The notes under the pieces: model-generated | Told to the model about the DNA's origin: nothing | Seen by the model: the letters and a program-made list of their open reading frames with translations, nothing else | The model's database searches: none | Shown: positions 47,159 through 60,000 of the stretch, piece by piece | How the letters are laid out: each line of letters begins with the position of its first letter | Numbering within the stretch: the stretch's first letter is position 1 | Source of the DNA: Rhodocollybia butyracea | Lineage: Eukaryota; Basidiomycota; Agaricomycetes; Agaricales; Omphalotaceae | Direction: 5' to 3' | Assembly: GCA_015501585.1 (NCBI GenBank) | Contig: JADNRY010000134.1 | Span: 62,001-126,000 of the forward strand | Length of the DNA stretch: 64,000 nt | Program-made: the position numbers and the translations under genes

Positions 47159-48724
47159 ATGTCCACTGACAACTTGAAATCAACTAGTTCCGAAATTGAG
47201 GCAGCCTCAGACTGGGATATCATTGTCGCTGCCATTTTTGCTACAACTCAACCTGCCTTTATCATGTTAGTTGTAAGTGGATAGATACTTGGATTCGAGA
47301 GCTAGTAGTACACAAAGTGACATTTAAATTATTTCAGTTCGATATCTTGTTTTACGGTCAGTCCAAGCATTGCAGGTTACATTGACTGTGACCATTATTA
47401 AATACCATCTATTCTATCTATAGGCGGATACACAATACTTTTCTTTCTGTATGTATACCTCCAGGTTCAGCAACGCGGACGAAACCGCTGCTATCAAATC
47501 GCGGTCCTACTTCTATACATGTTGGCCACAGCAACCCTAGTCCTCGCCATTTTGGGTTATAATCAGGAAAATCTGTACATTTTCTCCGCGGTATTCAACA
47601 ATTTGAATACTACTGGTAATGACATCTTCATCGATCCGGCGTCGGGGGGTTATGCTCTTGTATATGACCGCACAATGTAAGTGCTGCTATGTGTAGTAGT
47701 TCATTCCGTGCAAGTCCTTATCCCGGATCGTCATCTCAGCACTGCCGAAGGTGTTATTTATGTGGCAGCAACGTGAGCACTGGTGCCCGTTAGCTAATTC
47801 TTTATCCTTTCTACCATGCCAACTTGAAGCTTGTCTCAGTATCATAGCAGATGCGCTACTTGTGAGTGTAGTTTTTCAGTATCATCACACTAGTGCCGTT
47901 GACTGAATGGATCAGTTATATCGCTGTTACATTGTTTGGGGTGGAAGAAAGTATATCATTGTTGGTCCTCTCTTGATTTCCCTTGCCAATACGGGTATGC
48001 GGGATTGCTCTTAGCTTACTTGCGTGTATTCTTACCATGACACTACTCTCATCCAAGCGCTGGGACTTACTACTGCAGTGCTGAACCAGAACAACTCAGC
48101 CAGACTACTCGATGATGTTACAGAAAACCTCAGAAAAGATTCTTCCGAGGTCCATGTAGTAGCAGCCATTGAAACTTCATCATTCATGGCAACAAATCTC
48201 TTTACAAACATCATGTTAACAGGACTAATAGGTTTGTTCGCGGTTTTTGCTGCAATTAGGAGCGACTTTGCTTATGATCAAGCTCTAGCTGGAAGAATCT
48301 GGTGGATATCTAAGGAAACCCGACGGTCCCTGGGAGTAGACGGTAAGGGCCTCAACAATATTGTGGCTATAATGTTCGTTCCGTTTGTAGTGATATCTGG
48401 CAATTAATGGTAACTAATTTTGTTAATCAGTCTTGAATCAGGCTCGCTATATCCCGTCGCATTAATTATTGGTTTTGGGTTGACTGTAGCAGAGATGGCG
48501 CTGACGCAGCCAGAGCCTATCTTGACGGCTGTCGTGGTGTGTATCCTCATTCTAGTATTAATGAACGAGGGCCCAATATCTAATAGGGTATGGCTCCAAC
48601 GCTCATCATGATCAGAACCGACTTGGGCATAAGCATCCGGATCAGCTCAGATGAGAAGGCTTCGAACCTTCCCGAGTCTCAGATTCCATTGACTCGCTTC
48701 ATCGATGACTCTACTCATTTCTAG
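47159..48724 (+). CDS. 7-TM fungal membrane protein, tandem copy 1
   Basis: About nine exons; those checked are 47159-47272, 47338-47356 and 47424-47676, followed by a short exon from about 47740 and further exons to the stop at 48722-48724. Seven hydrophobic segments: GGYTILFFLYVYLQVQQRGR, IAVLLLYMLATATLVLAIL, ADALLLYRCYIVWGGRKYI, FMATNLFTNIMLTGLIA, GSLYPVALIIGFGLTV and PILTAVVVGMAPTLIMIR, with an N-terminal segment near ATTQPAFIM. This matches the large Agaricomycete 7-TM family with the Y-R-C-W/Y-x-V-W motif after TM3-4 and R-I-W before a basic loop. Ligand and function are unknown; G-protein coupling has not been shown for the family as far as I know. Confidence 0.85.
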
Positions 48725-49931
48725 CTCTGTTTACCTTTCAAACAATGTGAGCACGAACAGTTTTAAAGTTAATCTGCTGAGCCCACCCTTACTTATTGCA
48801 GGCAAAGCTTGAAGTAAGCGCGCAGTATGTACATTTTTCCTTGTCGTGTATACGTGTATTTTGCTCAATTTTTGACGACTTGGTAGAAACTTGAATCCTG
48901 AATGTCCGGTTCGGCTTCATGTACGTGTAGTTAGTGCAAGCTACGACCCAAGTCGTAGGCTCGAAATTCAAGCTTTTGTTCAATATTCCAAAACGCCAAG
49001 CATGAACCTTGAGTCTCCTCAAAATTGTTCGAGGAGAAGGTACCTGTTCCATCAAGCTCCCATGTTCTCGGCTGGCTTATATCAAGTCGTCGAACCGTCA
49101 AACATCTCCATACTGTATCATAATAAGCCCTACTTACTAGTAGGTCTGCGACCGAGTCAATCTCCAAACTCATCTAGTGTTATCTCTTTTACCTTGATGA
49201 GGTCAATAAAGCAGACCGTCAGGTTTCTGAGGCAGTGTCTTGTGAGCGTCTTGGGCAGTGTGAAGGCAGTGATTGAGCCCAAATCGAGTCTTCGAGCAGT
49301 AGGCTTGTGATGGAGGTTGCTAAAATACACTAAGTATCTGATATCAGCGTATCCAAATCTGCCCCGATCTTTAGCTTTCAATGCTAGCGATTCCGAAATA
49401 CATAGTGGACATTCGGCATGGGATTACATACAACAATAAAAATAGTGAGCGCCTAAATGACAGTTTTGGAAATATGGCTCAGCACTAGGCCTCGTGACAA
49501 GTCTTCTGTTATTTCAGACAAGTCGGAATGCCAGACAACCTTTGAAGACCTTCCACCGTTAATGGATTGTATGGTGAACCTGGATATACTTGGTGAAGGC
49601 TAGAACTTTGTACTGTCTTTCAGATCAATCAATAGTAAGTAATCATGCATCATGTCTATGAGATGAATTATACATCATACCTACTACTATAGGATCTCTC
49701 CTGATCTCTCCCACTGTCAGGAAGATAGAGCCACCAGAGAGCTACCATCCATCAAATCATCCACACGAACACTGGTTGCCTAGTCGATAATGGTCAATCC
49801 CAGACGACTTGTGGATGCTAGTAAAGCTTAAAGGCTCATGCGCTGATGTTCGAAGTAGCTCCAGGTCCCTCCCCGGACCCCTCGTTCATTCAGCTCATTT
49901 CTCTCGGCCCGCTTTCCGCTACAATTTCACT
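48725..49931. other. Spacer of the 7-TM tandem array (copy 1 to copy 2)
   Basis: From about 49335 the spacer repeats, with divergence, the sequence found from about 46670 upstream of copy 1 (GCGTATCCAAATCTG, CCAGACAACCTTTGAAGA, CGAACACTGGTT, GGTCAATCCCAGACGA). No other gene. Confidence 0.6.
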
Positions 49932-51444
49932 ATGTCCACCGACGATTCAACTAGTTCCGAAGTCGAGGCAGCCTTAGTAGATAGCATCGTTGCTACTGCT
50001 TTTGCTACAACTCAATCTTCCTTCATCATGGCAGTTGTGAGTGACGATTTAAAAACATAGTACGCATTAACATGGAAATTATTTCAGTTCGTTATCATGT
50101 TTTACGGTCGGTCCAAACATTGAAGATTACATGGGCTGTAACGCATCATTTATTCTGTCTACTAGGCGGATACACAGTGCTTTTCTCTCTGTATGTATAC
50201 CTCCAGGTTCAGCAACGCGGACGAAACCACTACTATCAAATCGCGGTCCTGCTTCTATACATGTTGGCCACAGCAGCCCTAGTCCTTGCTATCTTGGCTT
50301 ATAACCAGGAAAATCTGTTATTTTTTACTGTGGTATTCAACAATTTGAATGCTGCCAGTGATGGCGATATCTTCTTCGATTCGGCGTCGGAGGGTTATTT
50401 CACCGTATATGAAAGTCTTGGGTAAGCGCTGCTATCGTTCATTTTACGCAAGTTCCTATCATACCGGATCGTCTTCTCAGCAATGCTGAAGCATTTATTT
50501 ATGTGGCGGCAAAGTGAGTACTGGTGTCCGCGAATTAATTCTTTATCTTCTCTACCATACCAACTTGATGCTTGTCTCAGTATCATAGCAGATACGCTAC
50601 TTGTGAGTGTGGTATCATTACATTGATATCATCGACTGAATGGGACAGTTATATCGCTGTTACCTTGTCTGGGGGGGGAGGAAGTATATCGTTGTTGGTC
50701 CTTTTCTGGTTTCCTTTGTCAATACGGGTATGCACTATGATCTCAGCCGCTCTTAGCTTACTCGCACGTATTCTTATCATGACACCATTCTCATCAAGCC
50801 CTGGGGCTTACTGCTGCAGCGCTGGGCCAGATAAACATAGCCAGAATACATGATGAAATCACAGAAAACCTTGGACAGAACGCTTCGATCAAGGCAGTAT
50901 CAGCTATTACAACATCGTTCATGGCAACAAATCTTTTTACAAACATTATGTTAACAGGACTAATAGGTTCGCTCACTGCTGTTTGATGAAAGTCACTTAT
51001 GATCAAGCTCTAGCTGGAAGAATCTGGTGGCTATCTAGGGAAACTCGCCGGTCATTGGGAGAAGATGGTAAAAGCCTCAACAGTATCGTGGCTATAATGT
51101 TCGTTCCATTTGTTCCTTGATTATATCTAGTTAACTTTAAGTTGTTTCATTAGACTTGAATCGGGCTCGCTATATCCTGTCGCGTTAGCGATTGGTTTGG
51201 GGTTGACAGTAGCAAATACAGGAGCTGCGCCAGAGCCTATCTTGACGGCTGTTGTGGTGTGTATCCTCATTCTAGTTTTATCTGACGATGGCCCAATATC
51301 TAATAGGGTATGGCTCCAACGCTCATCATGGTTAGAACCGACTTGGGTATAAGCATCCGGATCAGCTCAGATGAGAAAGCCTCGAATCCTCCCGAGTCTC
51401 AGATCCCGTTGACTCGCTTCATCAATGACTCTACTCATTTCTAG
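49932..51444 (+). CDS. 7-TM fungal membrane protein, tandem copy 2
   Basis: Start MSTDDSTSSEVEAALVDS at 49932, stop at 51442-51444. Same exon plan and membrane segments as copy 1 (LYVYLQVQQRGRNHYYQIAV, LLLYRCYLVWGGRKYI, MATNLFTNIMLTGLI, RTDLGISIRISSDEKAS). The coding sequence crosses a G8 run near 50672 that is in frame as VWGGRK, so it needs no repair. It is the closest relative of copy 1, with many identical intron words as well. The upstream 600 nt also resembles that of copy 1, so the promoter was duplicated with the gene. Confidence 0.85.
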
Positions 51445-52073
51445 CTCTGGTTATTATCTGGTTACCCCTTGAAGTACAGTGGGCTTCGAACGAAATGCAG
51501 TGAGCGTAAGCAGTTTTAATACGTTCAACATGCTTGCTTGTCGTGTATTTGTTTGTTTTCAATTAGTTAAGTTCAGCTTCATGTACGCATAAATAGTGCA
51601 AACTACTATGATCCAAGTTGTAAACTGAAACTCATTGGCTCAAGATTCCATTGAGCGAGTAACTCGGTGAGAAACCTTTTGAAGCGCTCGAGATACACTG
51701 GCACGTAGCAGGGGTTTATAGTAACAGGCTTGACTCTGTGAGAACTACATACGACAACCTGAATATGGATGTCAATATACTGTCTCTCATACTAAGTATC
51801 AGTGATCATGCATCAGATCATGTCTCTTGCAAGCGAACTACAGTACATATCACCGGTCATATCAGTCGCGCCGAGGATTTGACTCTGTCACCTGTTTGTC
51901 TAGTTAAAGCTCTCAAGAGAGCTAGAGGTACCAACCGATATGTGAAAAGTTACATCAATCGTTGTGTCATTGACTACTTACACCGCATCAAGCGGTACCA
52001 TCGACGTTAACGTTAATAAAGGCTCACGTTCGAAGTGTAATTATTGATTCCCCTTTCATTCCATTTCTTTAAG
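51445..52073. other. Spacer of the 7-TM tandem array (copy 2 to copy 3)
   Basis: About 630 nt. The first part resembles the 3' flank of copy 1 (GAGCGTAAGCAGTTTTAA-like, GTTCAGCTTCATGTACG). The 90-codon frame at 51738-52010 has no recognisable content. Confidence 0.5.
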
Positions 52074-53561
52074 ATGTACACCAGCGATTCAACCATTTCT
52101 GAAGTTGAGGCCACATCGGATATTGTTGTGGCAGCCGCTTTTGCTGCTACCCGACCTGGATTTATCATGATGACTGTGAGTGGACATATGCTTGAATTTG
52201 GAAAGGTTACGCATGTCTTTTTGAAATTATTCCAGTTTGTTATCTTGTTTTACGGTTGGCGAGATTACTTTGATGTTATCTTGCCAATAATATAGATTCT
52301 CTAGGCGCATACACGATCATTTTTTCTCTTTATGGATACCTCCAGGCTCAGCAACACGGACGGAACCGCTACTATCAAATTACAGTCATGTTTCTATACA
52401 TGCTGGCCACAACAGCTCTAGTCCTTGCCATCTTGGAATATAATCAGGAAAATCTACTCTTGTTTTCAGTAGTATTCAATAATGCTATTGGTGGTGCCTT
52501 CTTCGATCCGGTGGTGCAGGCTCATTTCTCTGCGTTTGAGAGTATAGAGTGCGTTTTATTATCGTTCTTTGCATAGAAGTACTTACTTATTCTGGGTTGT
52601 TGTCTCAGCATTGCTGAAGCAGCTGTTTACGTGACGGCAAAGTGAGTACCAACACTTGACATAATCATCTATCATACCAACTTGACGCTCGCGTTAGTAT
52701 CATAGCAGATGCTCTACTTGTTAGTGTTGCCCTAGTATATCCTATTTGAACCACTGCGCTGACGGGATCATGTCTCCCAAGTTATATCGCTGTTACGTCG
52801 TTTGGGGGGCAAGAAAGTATATCATCCTTGGTCCTTTCCTGATTTCCCTTACCAATACGGGTATGTTAAGATTTTTTTAATTTATCGCGTACATTCTTAC
52901 ACCACGTCCCTCCAAGCTCTGGGCCTCGCTGCTGCAGTACTGGAGCAGAAAAGCTCAGACCGTATACTTATTGCAGTTGCAGCAAACCTTGGAGAAAACG
53001 CATCGCTCAAGGCTGTATCGGCCATCTCAACATCGTTCTTGGCAGTAAATCTTGTTACAAACATCGTGCTGACAGGTCTCATAGGTTTGCTTATTTTGTA
53101 CTGTGAGTTAGTGGACTCTACTTATGGCCAAGCTCTAGCTGGAAGAATCTGGTGGATATCTCAGGAAACCCGACGATCACTACCAGGAGTAGGTGGTAAG
53201 AACCTCAACAGTATCGTGGCCATGATGTTCGTTGTTCGTCTTGATATCTTCACGATTGATAACTAACTCAGAAATGATTTATTTCCTCAGTCTTGAATCG
53301 GGCTCGCTATATCCGGTCGCGTTAGCTATTTGTTTAGGACTGAATAAAGCAAATACCGAAGCTTCGATAGAGCCTGTCCTGACGGTCATTGTGGTGAGTA
53401 GGCTATTTTGTATTGACAGGAGCTCAAAAATCGAACAGGGTATGGCTCCGACGCTCATCATGGTTAGAGCCGACTTGGGCATAAGTGTTCAAATCAACTC
53501 AGACGAGAAAGATTTGGAACTTCACGAGTCTCGGATTCTATCACCTTACCCTCGTTTTTAG
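52074..53561 (+). CDS. 7-TM fungal membrane protein, tandem copy 3
   Basis: Start MYTSDSTISEVEATSD at 52074, stop at 53559-53561. Same plan (LYGYLQAQQHGRNRYYQITV, ALLLYRCYVVWG, AVNLVTNIVLTGLI, GRIWWISQETRRSL, ESGSLYPVALAICLGL) but more divergent: one residue is inserted in RRSLPGVGGK, and the C-terminus ends LSPYPRF instead of TRFIxDSTHF. Its upstream region does not obviously carry the conserved block seen before copies 1 and 2, so it may be regulated differently or be the older duplicate. Confidence 0.85.
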
Positions 53562-54061
53562 CCTGATTAGAGCGCTGCGAACATGATTGATTTCGAGATT
53601 CTATCTATAATCCAAGTTTGTGCTTGTCCGTTGTTATTCCATTTCGAGCTCCCGCTTGATGCCAGATTAAGTATTAAGGTGAATGACCATGTTCAACGCA
53701 ATAAGATGATGTCTCAATCAATTGACCAAGCTTCTCTTGGGATACACAGGCTAGCACAGGCTGCGCTAAGTATGGAAGTCTAGATCGCCGAAAGACAAAG
53801 TAGAAATGCCAAAGCGTTGCATATGAAACACCTCGTTGAACTTCATTTGGCACGGACATTAGAACATGCATTAAAAACGACTGGTACAAGTAACAATATG
53901 CGTAGATACAGCCAAACAAAAAGTTAGAGACTGCTACACAAATTAACGAATGATAAATACAAAAGTCCTCGTTACGAATCTAGAGAATACTCTACGATGC
54001 TGTGGTGCACCTCCTTGCTTTCCCTAGACTCTTAGCTTAGGCTCAAATTCTAGCCCCAACT
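53562..54061. other. Intergenic, no gene seen
   Basis: About 500 nt between converging genes, with only short frames. Confidence 0.5.
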
Positions 54062-56258
54062 CTAACTGATATCAGGGAACAAAGCCTCAACAGCAGGATC
54101 CGTCGCATTAAACGGGAACATCAATGGTGTCGGGCCTGCCACCGTCGTCGCATCCGTCACTGCCGCACTAGTGCTATTCACGATAAGCACAAACACCGTT
54201 CCAAGTAGCTGTTCTGTCGTCGGGAATGTCACCGTGTATGATGAACCGGAGAATTCCTCAAAGAGTGTTCCGTTCGAAGTAAGGAATGCTACAGCTAAGT
54301 CCGAAGGGGAGTAAGATGACTCTGTGGCGAATGACAGCTGGACTTGCTGGCCGGGTGCTGCAGTTGCCGGGATAGTGAGAGGTGGGAACGCTTTAGTAGC
54401 GATGATGGGTGGGTTAGAGGACGGGCACGAGACGATAAAAGTTGAGGCGATCGTGAATATCTGGTTCGGGGAGAGAGGGACTTCAAATGCGCCGCTCCAT
54501 GGATTGAGTTTTTGCACAGTGTTTTGGATCCAGGTCGATTGGCGGGCTTCGGTGGAGAGGATAGAGGCAGCGGCTGGGATGAGATTCTGTGGAAGGAAAA
54601 GATGGATAAGTAAATAGGGTGAGACAATGGTAGAGAAAATGGACCAACGTTGTTTGTAAAGAGGCCAGAAGCACCAGAATACGCCGAAGCACCGACCGTC
54701 TCGAAAGCCGCGCTCATGGCAATGAACGAGTTGACATCAACGGAACCACTGCTGTAAGCAATAACCAAGTCTCAGTACCATACTAAAAGACAAAAACGCC
54801 GAAAGTTGCAGAAACTCACAAATCATACACACAAGATTCCACAGTCTGGGCTCCTGCCGACGTCAAGACACCATCTAATGTCTCAACATGCGTTGTCTCG
54901 TGTCCTAAAATCTCTTCATAGTTTGCCCTCACAGCAGCAGCGAATCCGGCCTTGGTAAACGCATCCGCAGAGAAATTCGCCAAACCTTGAGAGTAGAACG
55001 CGACTTCGAGGTGTTCGAGGGTAAGTGCGTAGTTGAGAATTTCAGCGTCGTTGGTGGATAATGATGACGATGAGCCTGATGAAATACCCGAAGAGGAGGC
55101 GGAAGAGTTGCCAGAAATGTCAGGAAACAAAGCTTCAACAGCGGGATCCGTGGCATTGAAAGGGAACATCAACGGGGTCGGACCAGCCACAGTCGTAGCG
55201 TCCGTCACCGATTCACTGGTACTATTAACAATTAACACGAATACTGTTCCAAGTAACTGTTCTGTCGTCGGGAACGTCATTGTATAAGATGAACCAGAAA
55301 ATTCTGCGAAAACAGTGCCATTTGACGTAAGGAAAGCGACAGCCAGATCCGACGGAGAGTAAGATGACTGTGTACTGAATGAAAGCTGAACTTGTTGTCC
55401 AGGTGCCGCAGTCGCGGGGATCGTAAGCTGCGGGAAGGGTGCCGTAGCGATGATGGGTGGGTTCGAGGATGGGCACGAGACGATGAAGTTCGAGGCGATA
55501 GTGAAGACCTGGTTCGGGGACAGGGGAACCTCAAATGCACCGCTCCATGGATTTAGTTTCTGCACGGTGTTTTGTATCCAAGTAGACTGACGAGCTTCGG
55601 TGGAGAGAATGGAAGCTGCGGAGGGAACGAGATCCTGTAAGAGCTGGATGAGTAAACGTGATTGAAATTGACAATCGAAAAAACGAACACTATCTGAAAA
55701 TAGACCCGAGGCACCCGAGTAAGCCGAAGCACCCACTGTTTCGAGAGCCGCACTCATAGCAATGAACGATTCAACATCAACGGAGCCGCTACTACAATCA
55801 AGTTTCATTAACATTGCAAAAGACAGGAACCTGCAAAATCCGAGTACTCACAAATCATACACACAAGCTTCCACAGTTTGTGCTCCTGCCGACGTCAACA
55901 CAGCATCCAAGAACTCGATATGCGTCTCCTCATGCTCCAATATCTCTTCATAGTTCGCCCTGACAGCAGCAGCGAATCCTGCTTGTGCAAACGCGTCCTC
56001 GGAGAAATTCGTCAAACCCTGGGAGTAGAACGCGACTTCCAGGTGCTCCAGGGTGAGCGCGTAGTTGAGGATTTCGGCGTCCGTGGTCGATAAAGATGAC
56101 GAGGTGGGTGAGGAAGAAGCTGACGGAGAAGAGGACGACATGGCACTAGATGACTGCTTTGACTTTCCAACGATACTGATTACCCGCTTCGAATTGGGAG
56201 CAGCATATGCCTCGGCAGAAAAAAGTGCCAAGGCAGATAATAACAACGCAGACTTCAT
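54062..56258 (-). CDS. Secreted protein with two tandem ferritin-like (Rds1-type) modules in one chain
   Basis: Exons 55852-56258, 55689-55791, 54820-55634, 54649-54751, 54062-54586; 650 residues. A signal peptide (MKSALLLSALALFSAEAYAA) and Ser-rich linker precede module 1 (about 59-344) and module 2 (about 366-650), joined by a Ser/Gly linker. Each module has the helical ferritin-like part (AEILNYALTLEHLEVAFYSQ, YEEILxHExTHxExLDxVLT, AQTVExCVYD, SGSVDVxSFIAMSAAxETVG) with Glu/His positions that suit a metal site, then a beta-rich part (KLNPWSGAFEVPLSPNQ, SYSPSDLAVAFLTSNGT, FPFNATDPAVEALFPDI). Intron positions are the same in both modules, so this is an intragenic tandem duplication. The long exon 3 is what fuses them. 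Enzymatic activity is not known. Confidence 0.9.
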
Positions 56259-57394
56259 CGTCGTTGGAGAAAATCGAAGGTAAAAAGAGAAAAGGAAAAG
56301 AGAAAGACAAAAAGGGATGAGTTAAACAACAAGCGAAATGGATGGCTGGTCTTATACAAAAGCCTTTCCTTCACCTTGCCGCCTCCAAGTCCATCCAGCC
56401 ATGTTTTTTGTATGTAAGATCGGAGATCGCCAGAATGAAAGAAAGCTGTGTTCTTCATCGCCCGACTTGAACGACGCGCCCCCAGTCAGACAAAGATTCA
56501 ATCAAAGTTTGCACAGGAAAGGAAACACCGGTCGATTGTTACATAAGCAAATAGGATCGCCTGGAGCCTGAGCCTTTCCCGATGTTAATACAAGGGCAAA
56601 ACAAGAAAATAAGAGAAAAGACACCGGAACTGGAGCGCTGAAGGTCGGTGAGGCTATGAAGGGCTATAACCGTGTTTTAAAATAGCCTCAATTATGTTTT
56701 CGTTTCTCCAGTTCGAGACTGAAAGCAGTCAACCCTCTGGCGCGCACTACCTCGCAAACGGTAGCTTTTAGTTTCAGTGATTCTGAGACGTGCGCGCGTT
56801 TCGTCTTAATCGATAATTATGAGCGCGATGGAGGAGAAGAACGTTGGAAAGAAAGTGAAGCTTCGGCCAGAGCGGGTGTCCCAAATTCAAATATTCTGAA
56901 TAGTTTTGCTTCGGGTTTGCTTTGACGTTTGACGTGGATATCTGCAACATAGACCGGCGCTCTTGGGCGTAGATATTTGTGTGCACGACTAACGAGAGTG
57001 CTTTCCTGGTTGGGGATACCCTTCATTCGATAATTCGTATATATCTATAAACTTAGTAAGAGTAGGAAACTACGAAGAGAAACTCACTTTACATAGACCA
57101 ACATCAGATTAAAAGTCTCAGTAAGCGAGCTTTGAGTTGACTGTTCTCGCATGAAACAGAACAGTAAGCACTAGGAATCCATTCGTAAAAATCGGTATAT
57201 TCTTTCCAAGGTGGTAGAAGAGGATCAAGTTTCGGGTTCGGACCCGGAACCCGATCAGCGATAGAGACCTAATTTTATTGTACATAAATTGTTTCATAGT
57301 TTCTCATTACTTACAGATAATATGCGTACATGTATAAGTGAAAAGAGACGGAAACGGCAAATGATAAAGAACGATAAGTGCACAGACTTGAATG
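56259..57394. other. Intergenic, promoter side of the ferritin-like gene
   Basis: A TATA-like TTGTATAAGA on the minus strand lies about 95 nt upstream of the ferritin-like ATG. A small palindrome (CGGGTTCGGACCCGGAACCCG, within 57230-57255) occurs. No gene recognised. Confidence 0.5.
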
Positions 57395-58810
57395 CTATAA
57401 TTTTGCGAGATTGTCATTTGTCCGGACTGAAGGAACAAGCCTCTTGCGTGGAATCGCGCTCGAAAGATCCTTGTCACTGGCAATCCTAGACGTATAGGTC
57501 TGTGGATTAGAAGCTGGGGCCACTGGTGTGAGCCTGATAGGTGAACCTAACCCAGCAAGAGGCATCGAGCGATACTGGTGTGACGGCGGCGTATCGGACA
57601 TCGCCCGGGGCTCTAGATGAGGTGAGGAGCGGGGAGAGTCTTGCGAAGAAGGAAGTGGTGAATGAGGAAAAAGGGAAACAGGGGCAGGAAGTTTTGTCAG
57701 GTCTCCATAGACTTCTTTGTAGACCTGGGTATGAAGCGGTATAGCATACACGTCAAGATTATCCTCGGAGTTGATGACTAGTGGGACTGGGTACGGGAGA
57801 CGTCGATGATGATCCCCACCATGTAAGAAGAAAAATGCCAGAAACTCGTCGATCCTGTCGTCTCTGACAACAACCTGGGTATGCTGTTGGTATACTCCAT
57901 TTGGTCGACTTTCAAGCAGGTCGATATCCCCCATGATCCGGTAACCGTGAGACTCTGGACAGTCTGAGTCTGCCGATTCAAGAGCTGTAATACAACGGAA
58001 TGAGGTAGAAATTGATAGAACAGACGATAGAACCTACACATATTATTCGCAATTTTGAAATTGTACCCCCCTGTCACTCGTTGCTCAGCTCTTTCTCCTT
58101 CACCCTTTCCTGCATCATCACTGACTCGTGATCCACGAGAAAACTTTATGCTCTCTGGTGTGTCTTTGGATTCTGTGCCATGGATCTGGAAAGTTGTGGT
58201 CAGTTGTCACGACTCCAACGTGAAAAATCCGAATGCGTACTGAACGACAGAGCAAATGCCCGAGTTCGTGGAAGATAACGATTAGGGTGAATGCAAGTAC
58301 ATGTGAACGTTCTTCGGAACTCTTGCAGCTTCTGAATAGACGATCAAGAGTTGGGGTGAAGAGGATCGTTGGGTCCTCTTGATGATTCCATCGTTCCCCC
58401 TGGTCATGGACTTGAGGTACGAATGCCCAGAAATCTTTTTCTCCACGTTCCATTGTCATTTGGACTCGTAACACCTTCTGTAGTCTTTGTACCTCCAAAT
58501 GTAGAGTTTCCAGATACTCTGACCGCTCGTTGACGTTGAGTTTACTTGAAGTTTTCTGATAATTGGACACCGCTGGGACGTATATTGACTGCAGATTCAA
58601 CAGGCGAGAGTTTTCTGGAGTAGCTGAGAGTATGTCTAGGACGCATCGTACTGCACAGGGAATGATTGAGTGGACGACTCCTAGTTTTTGTCCATCCGTG
58701 TTGTGGAGCGCCATTTTTGACATTTGAACGATTTCGGTAAGTGATGAATCCGAAAGTTGTATTTCGAACTCTTGCGATAGAGCATTGAGAGTGGGCGAAC
58801 TTGAAGACAT
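57395..58810 (-). CDS. Putative zinc-metallopeptidase-like protein with HELGH motif
   Basis: Three exons (58241-58810, 58038-58185, 57395-57984) give 435 residues. The central motif is IVIFHELGHLLCRS with HELGH at 181-185, a gluzincin/metzincin-style HExxH at the end of a hydrophobic helix, just before an intron. Downstream, after splicing, come SDDAGKGEGERAEQR and ESADSDCPESHGYRIMGDID, where an acidic or His third zinc ligand could lie (for example in ESHGYR); this is unproven. The C-terminal 100 residues are Pro/Ser-rich. No signal peptide. An upstream in-frame ATG at 58882 would add 24 residues. I know similar uncharacterised Agaricomycete proteins only in general terms. Confidence 0.7.
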
Positions 58811-60000
58811 GATGGAAGTTATGAGCGAGTACTGAAACTCACAAACGCCTGAATGACAAAGACCTGATCGATCACTGTTCATGAACTGAAGAAATTATCG
58901 ATATCTAAACATGAATAAGAGTAGGCATCCAATGGAGCGTAAAATCAGTATCATAGTATCTTTTGGAGGTAGAAGTCCAAGATTCGGATCCGGCACGAAA
59001 TCCCGATCAGCAGATTTATGTACTTGGACTACTACAAATCTCGCTATTCTTTATACTTTCGTGCGCCTCTTTGCCTATTATTTTCAGGCGAATCAGAAGT
59101 TGTTTGCTCCAACGTCGATCTGTTACTTCAAGCTTCAAAATGTCGAGCTCGAATCGCAAAGTCGCTGAGGACGCCGTGAATTCAAACAAAGAACGTCTCT
59201 GCCACGCCAGCCAGCTTAGCCGCCTAACGCTCCCTCAGTCTGGATCCCGCTCGATGAACATGCAGTCTGCAACAAGATTTGCAAATCGCACCAGTACAAT
59301 TAATTCTGATTCATAAACTTATGCTCTTTTGGCACCCTAGGCATATACCAACATTCCCGCCCTTACACGGTCGGTAAACTCTAGACTGGCGCCTAGCGTC
59401 TTGGGAAATAAAGAGACAATATTGACTCACTATCGTACAGATAGCAACGCTCTTCGCCTTGAGCACATATTTGTTTGTTTCTAATCAAGTCATTGCCCCG
59501 ACAAGAGAACACATCTCCAAGTTGATGGTTATTTAATGGTCATTGCCACGACAACTTTCGCCATCCGTAATCCCATTACTGGAACAGCTCAGTAACATAT
59601 TTATGCCCCAGGGATCGACGTCCGACCTCAGCTGCGGGAGAAGAACCGATGTCTCCATCCTCAGAACCTCGGAGGAACGACAGAAGAGAAACGACCATCG
59701 GACAGCACAGAGCGCCATTTCATGAACTACAGCTCATGTTCAAGGTTCTGGCCCTAGGTTTGCACAATTATCAACCGAGTTACACTCTTGGTATGTACAA
59801 CTGGACAATGCATCCTCGCGGCTCCGTTTTCATACCGCTGCTCATGTTGGCCTGCACAGTTTGACATTCAATAAACCTTCCTAGAGAAACTTACCGGGTC
59901 TTACAGAAAGGACGCCAGTATACTTCCCCGAGTCTTGAAACATTCCAATGGGACGTAAGGAACGTCAATTTCAGGTGTACAAAAGTGGTAATGTTTATTC
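58811..60000. other. Intergenic, no supported gene
   Basis: About 1.2 kb with short frames only (for example MSSSNRKVAEDAVNSNKER at about 59140-59316), none convincing. Near 58962-59010 a block resembles 57212-57262 (GGTAGAAG ... CGGATCCGG/CGGACCCGG ... CCCGATCAGC), suggesting a short dispersed repeat. Confidence 0.45.
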
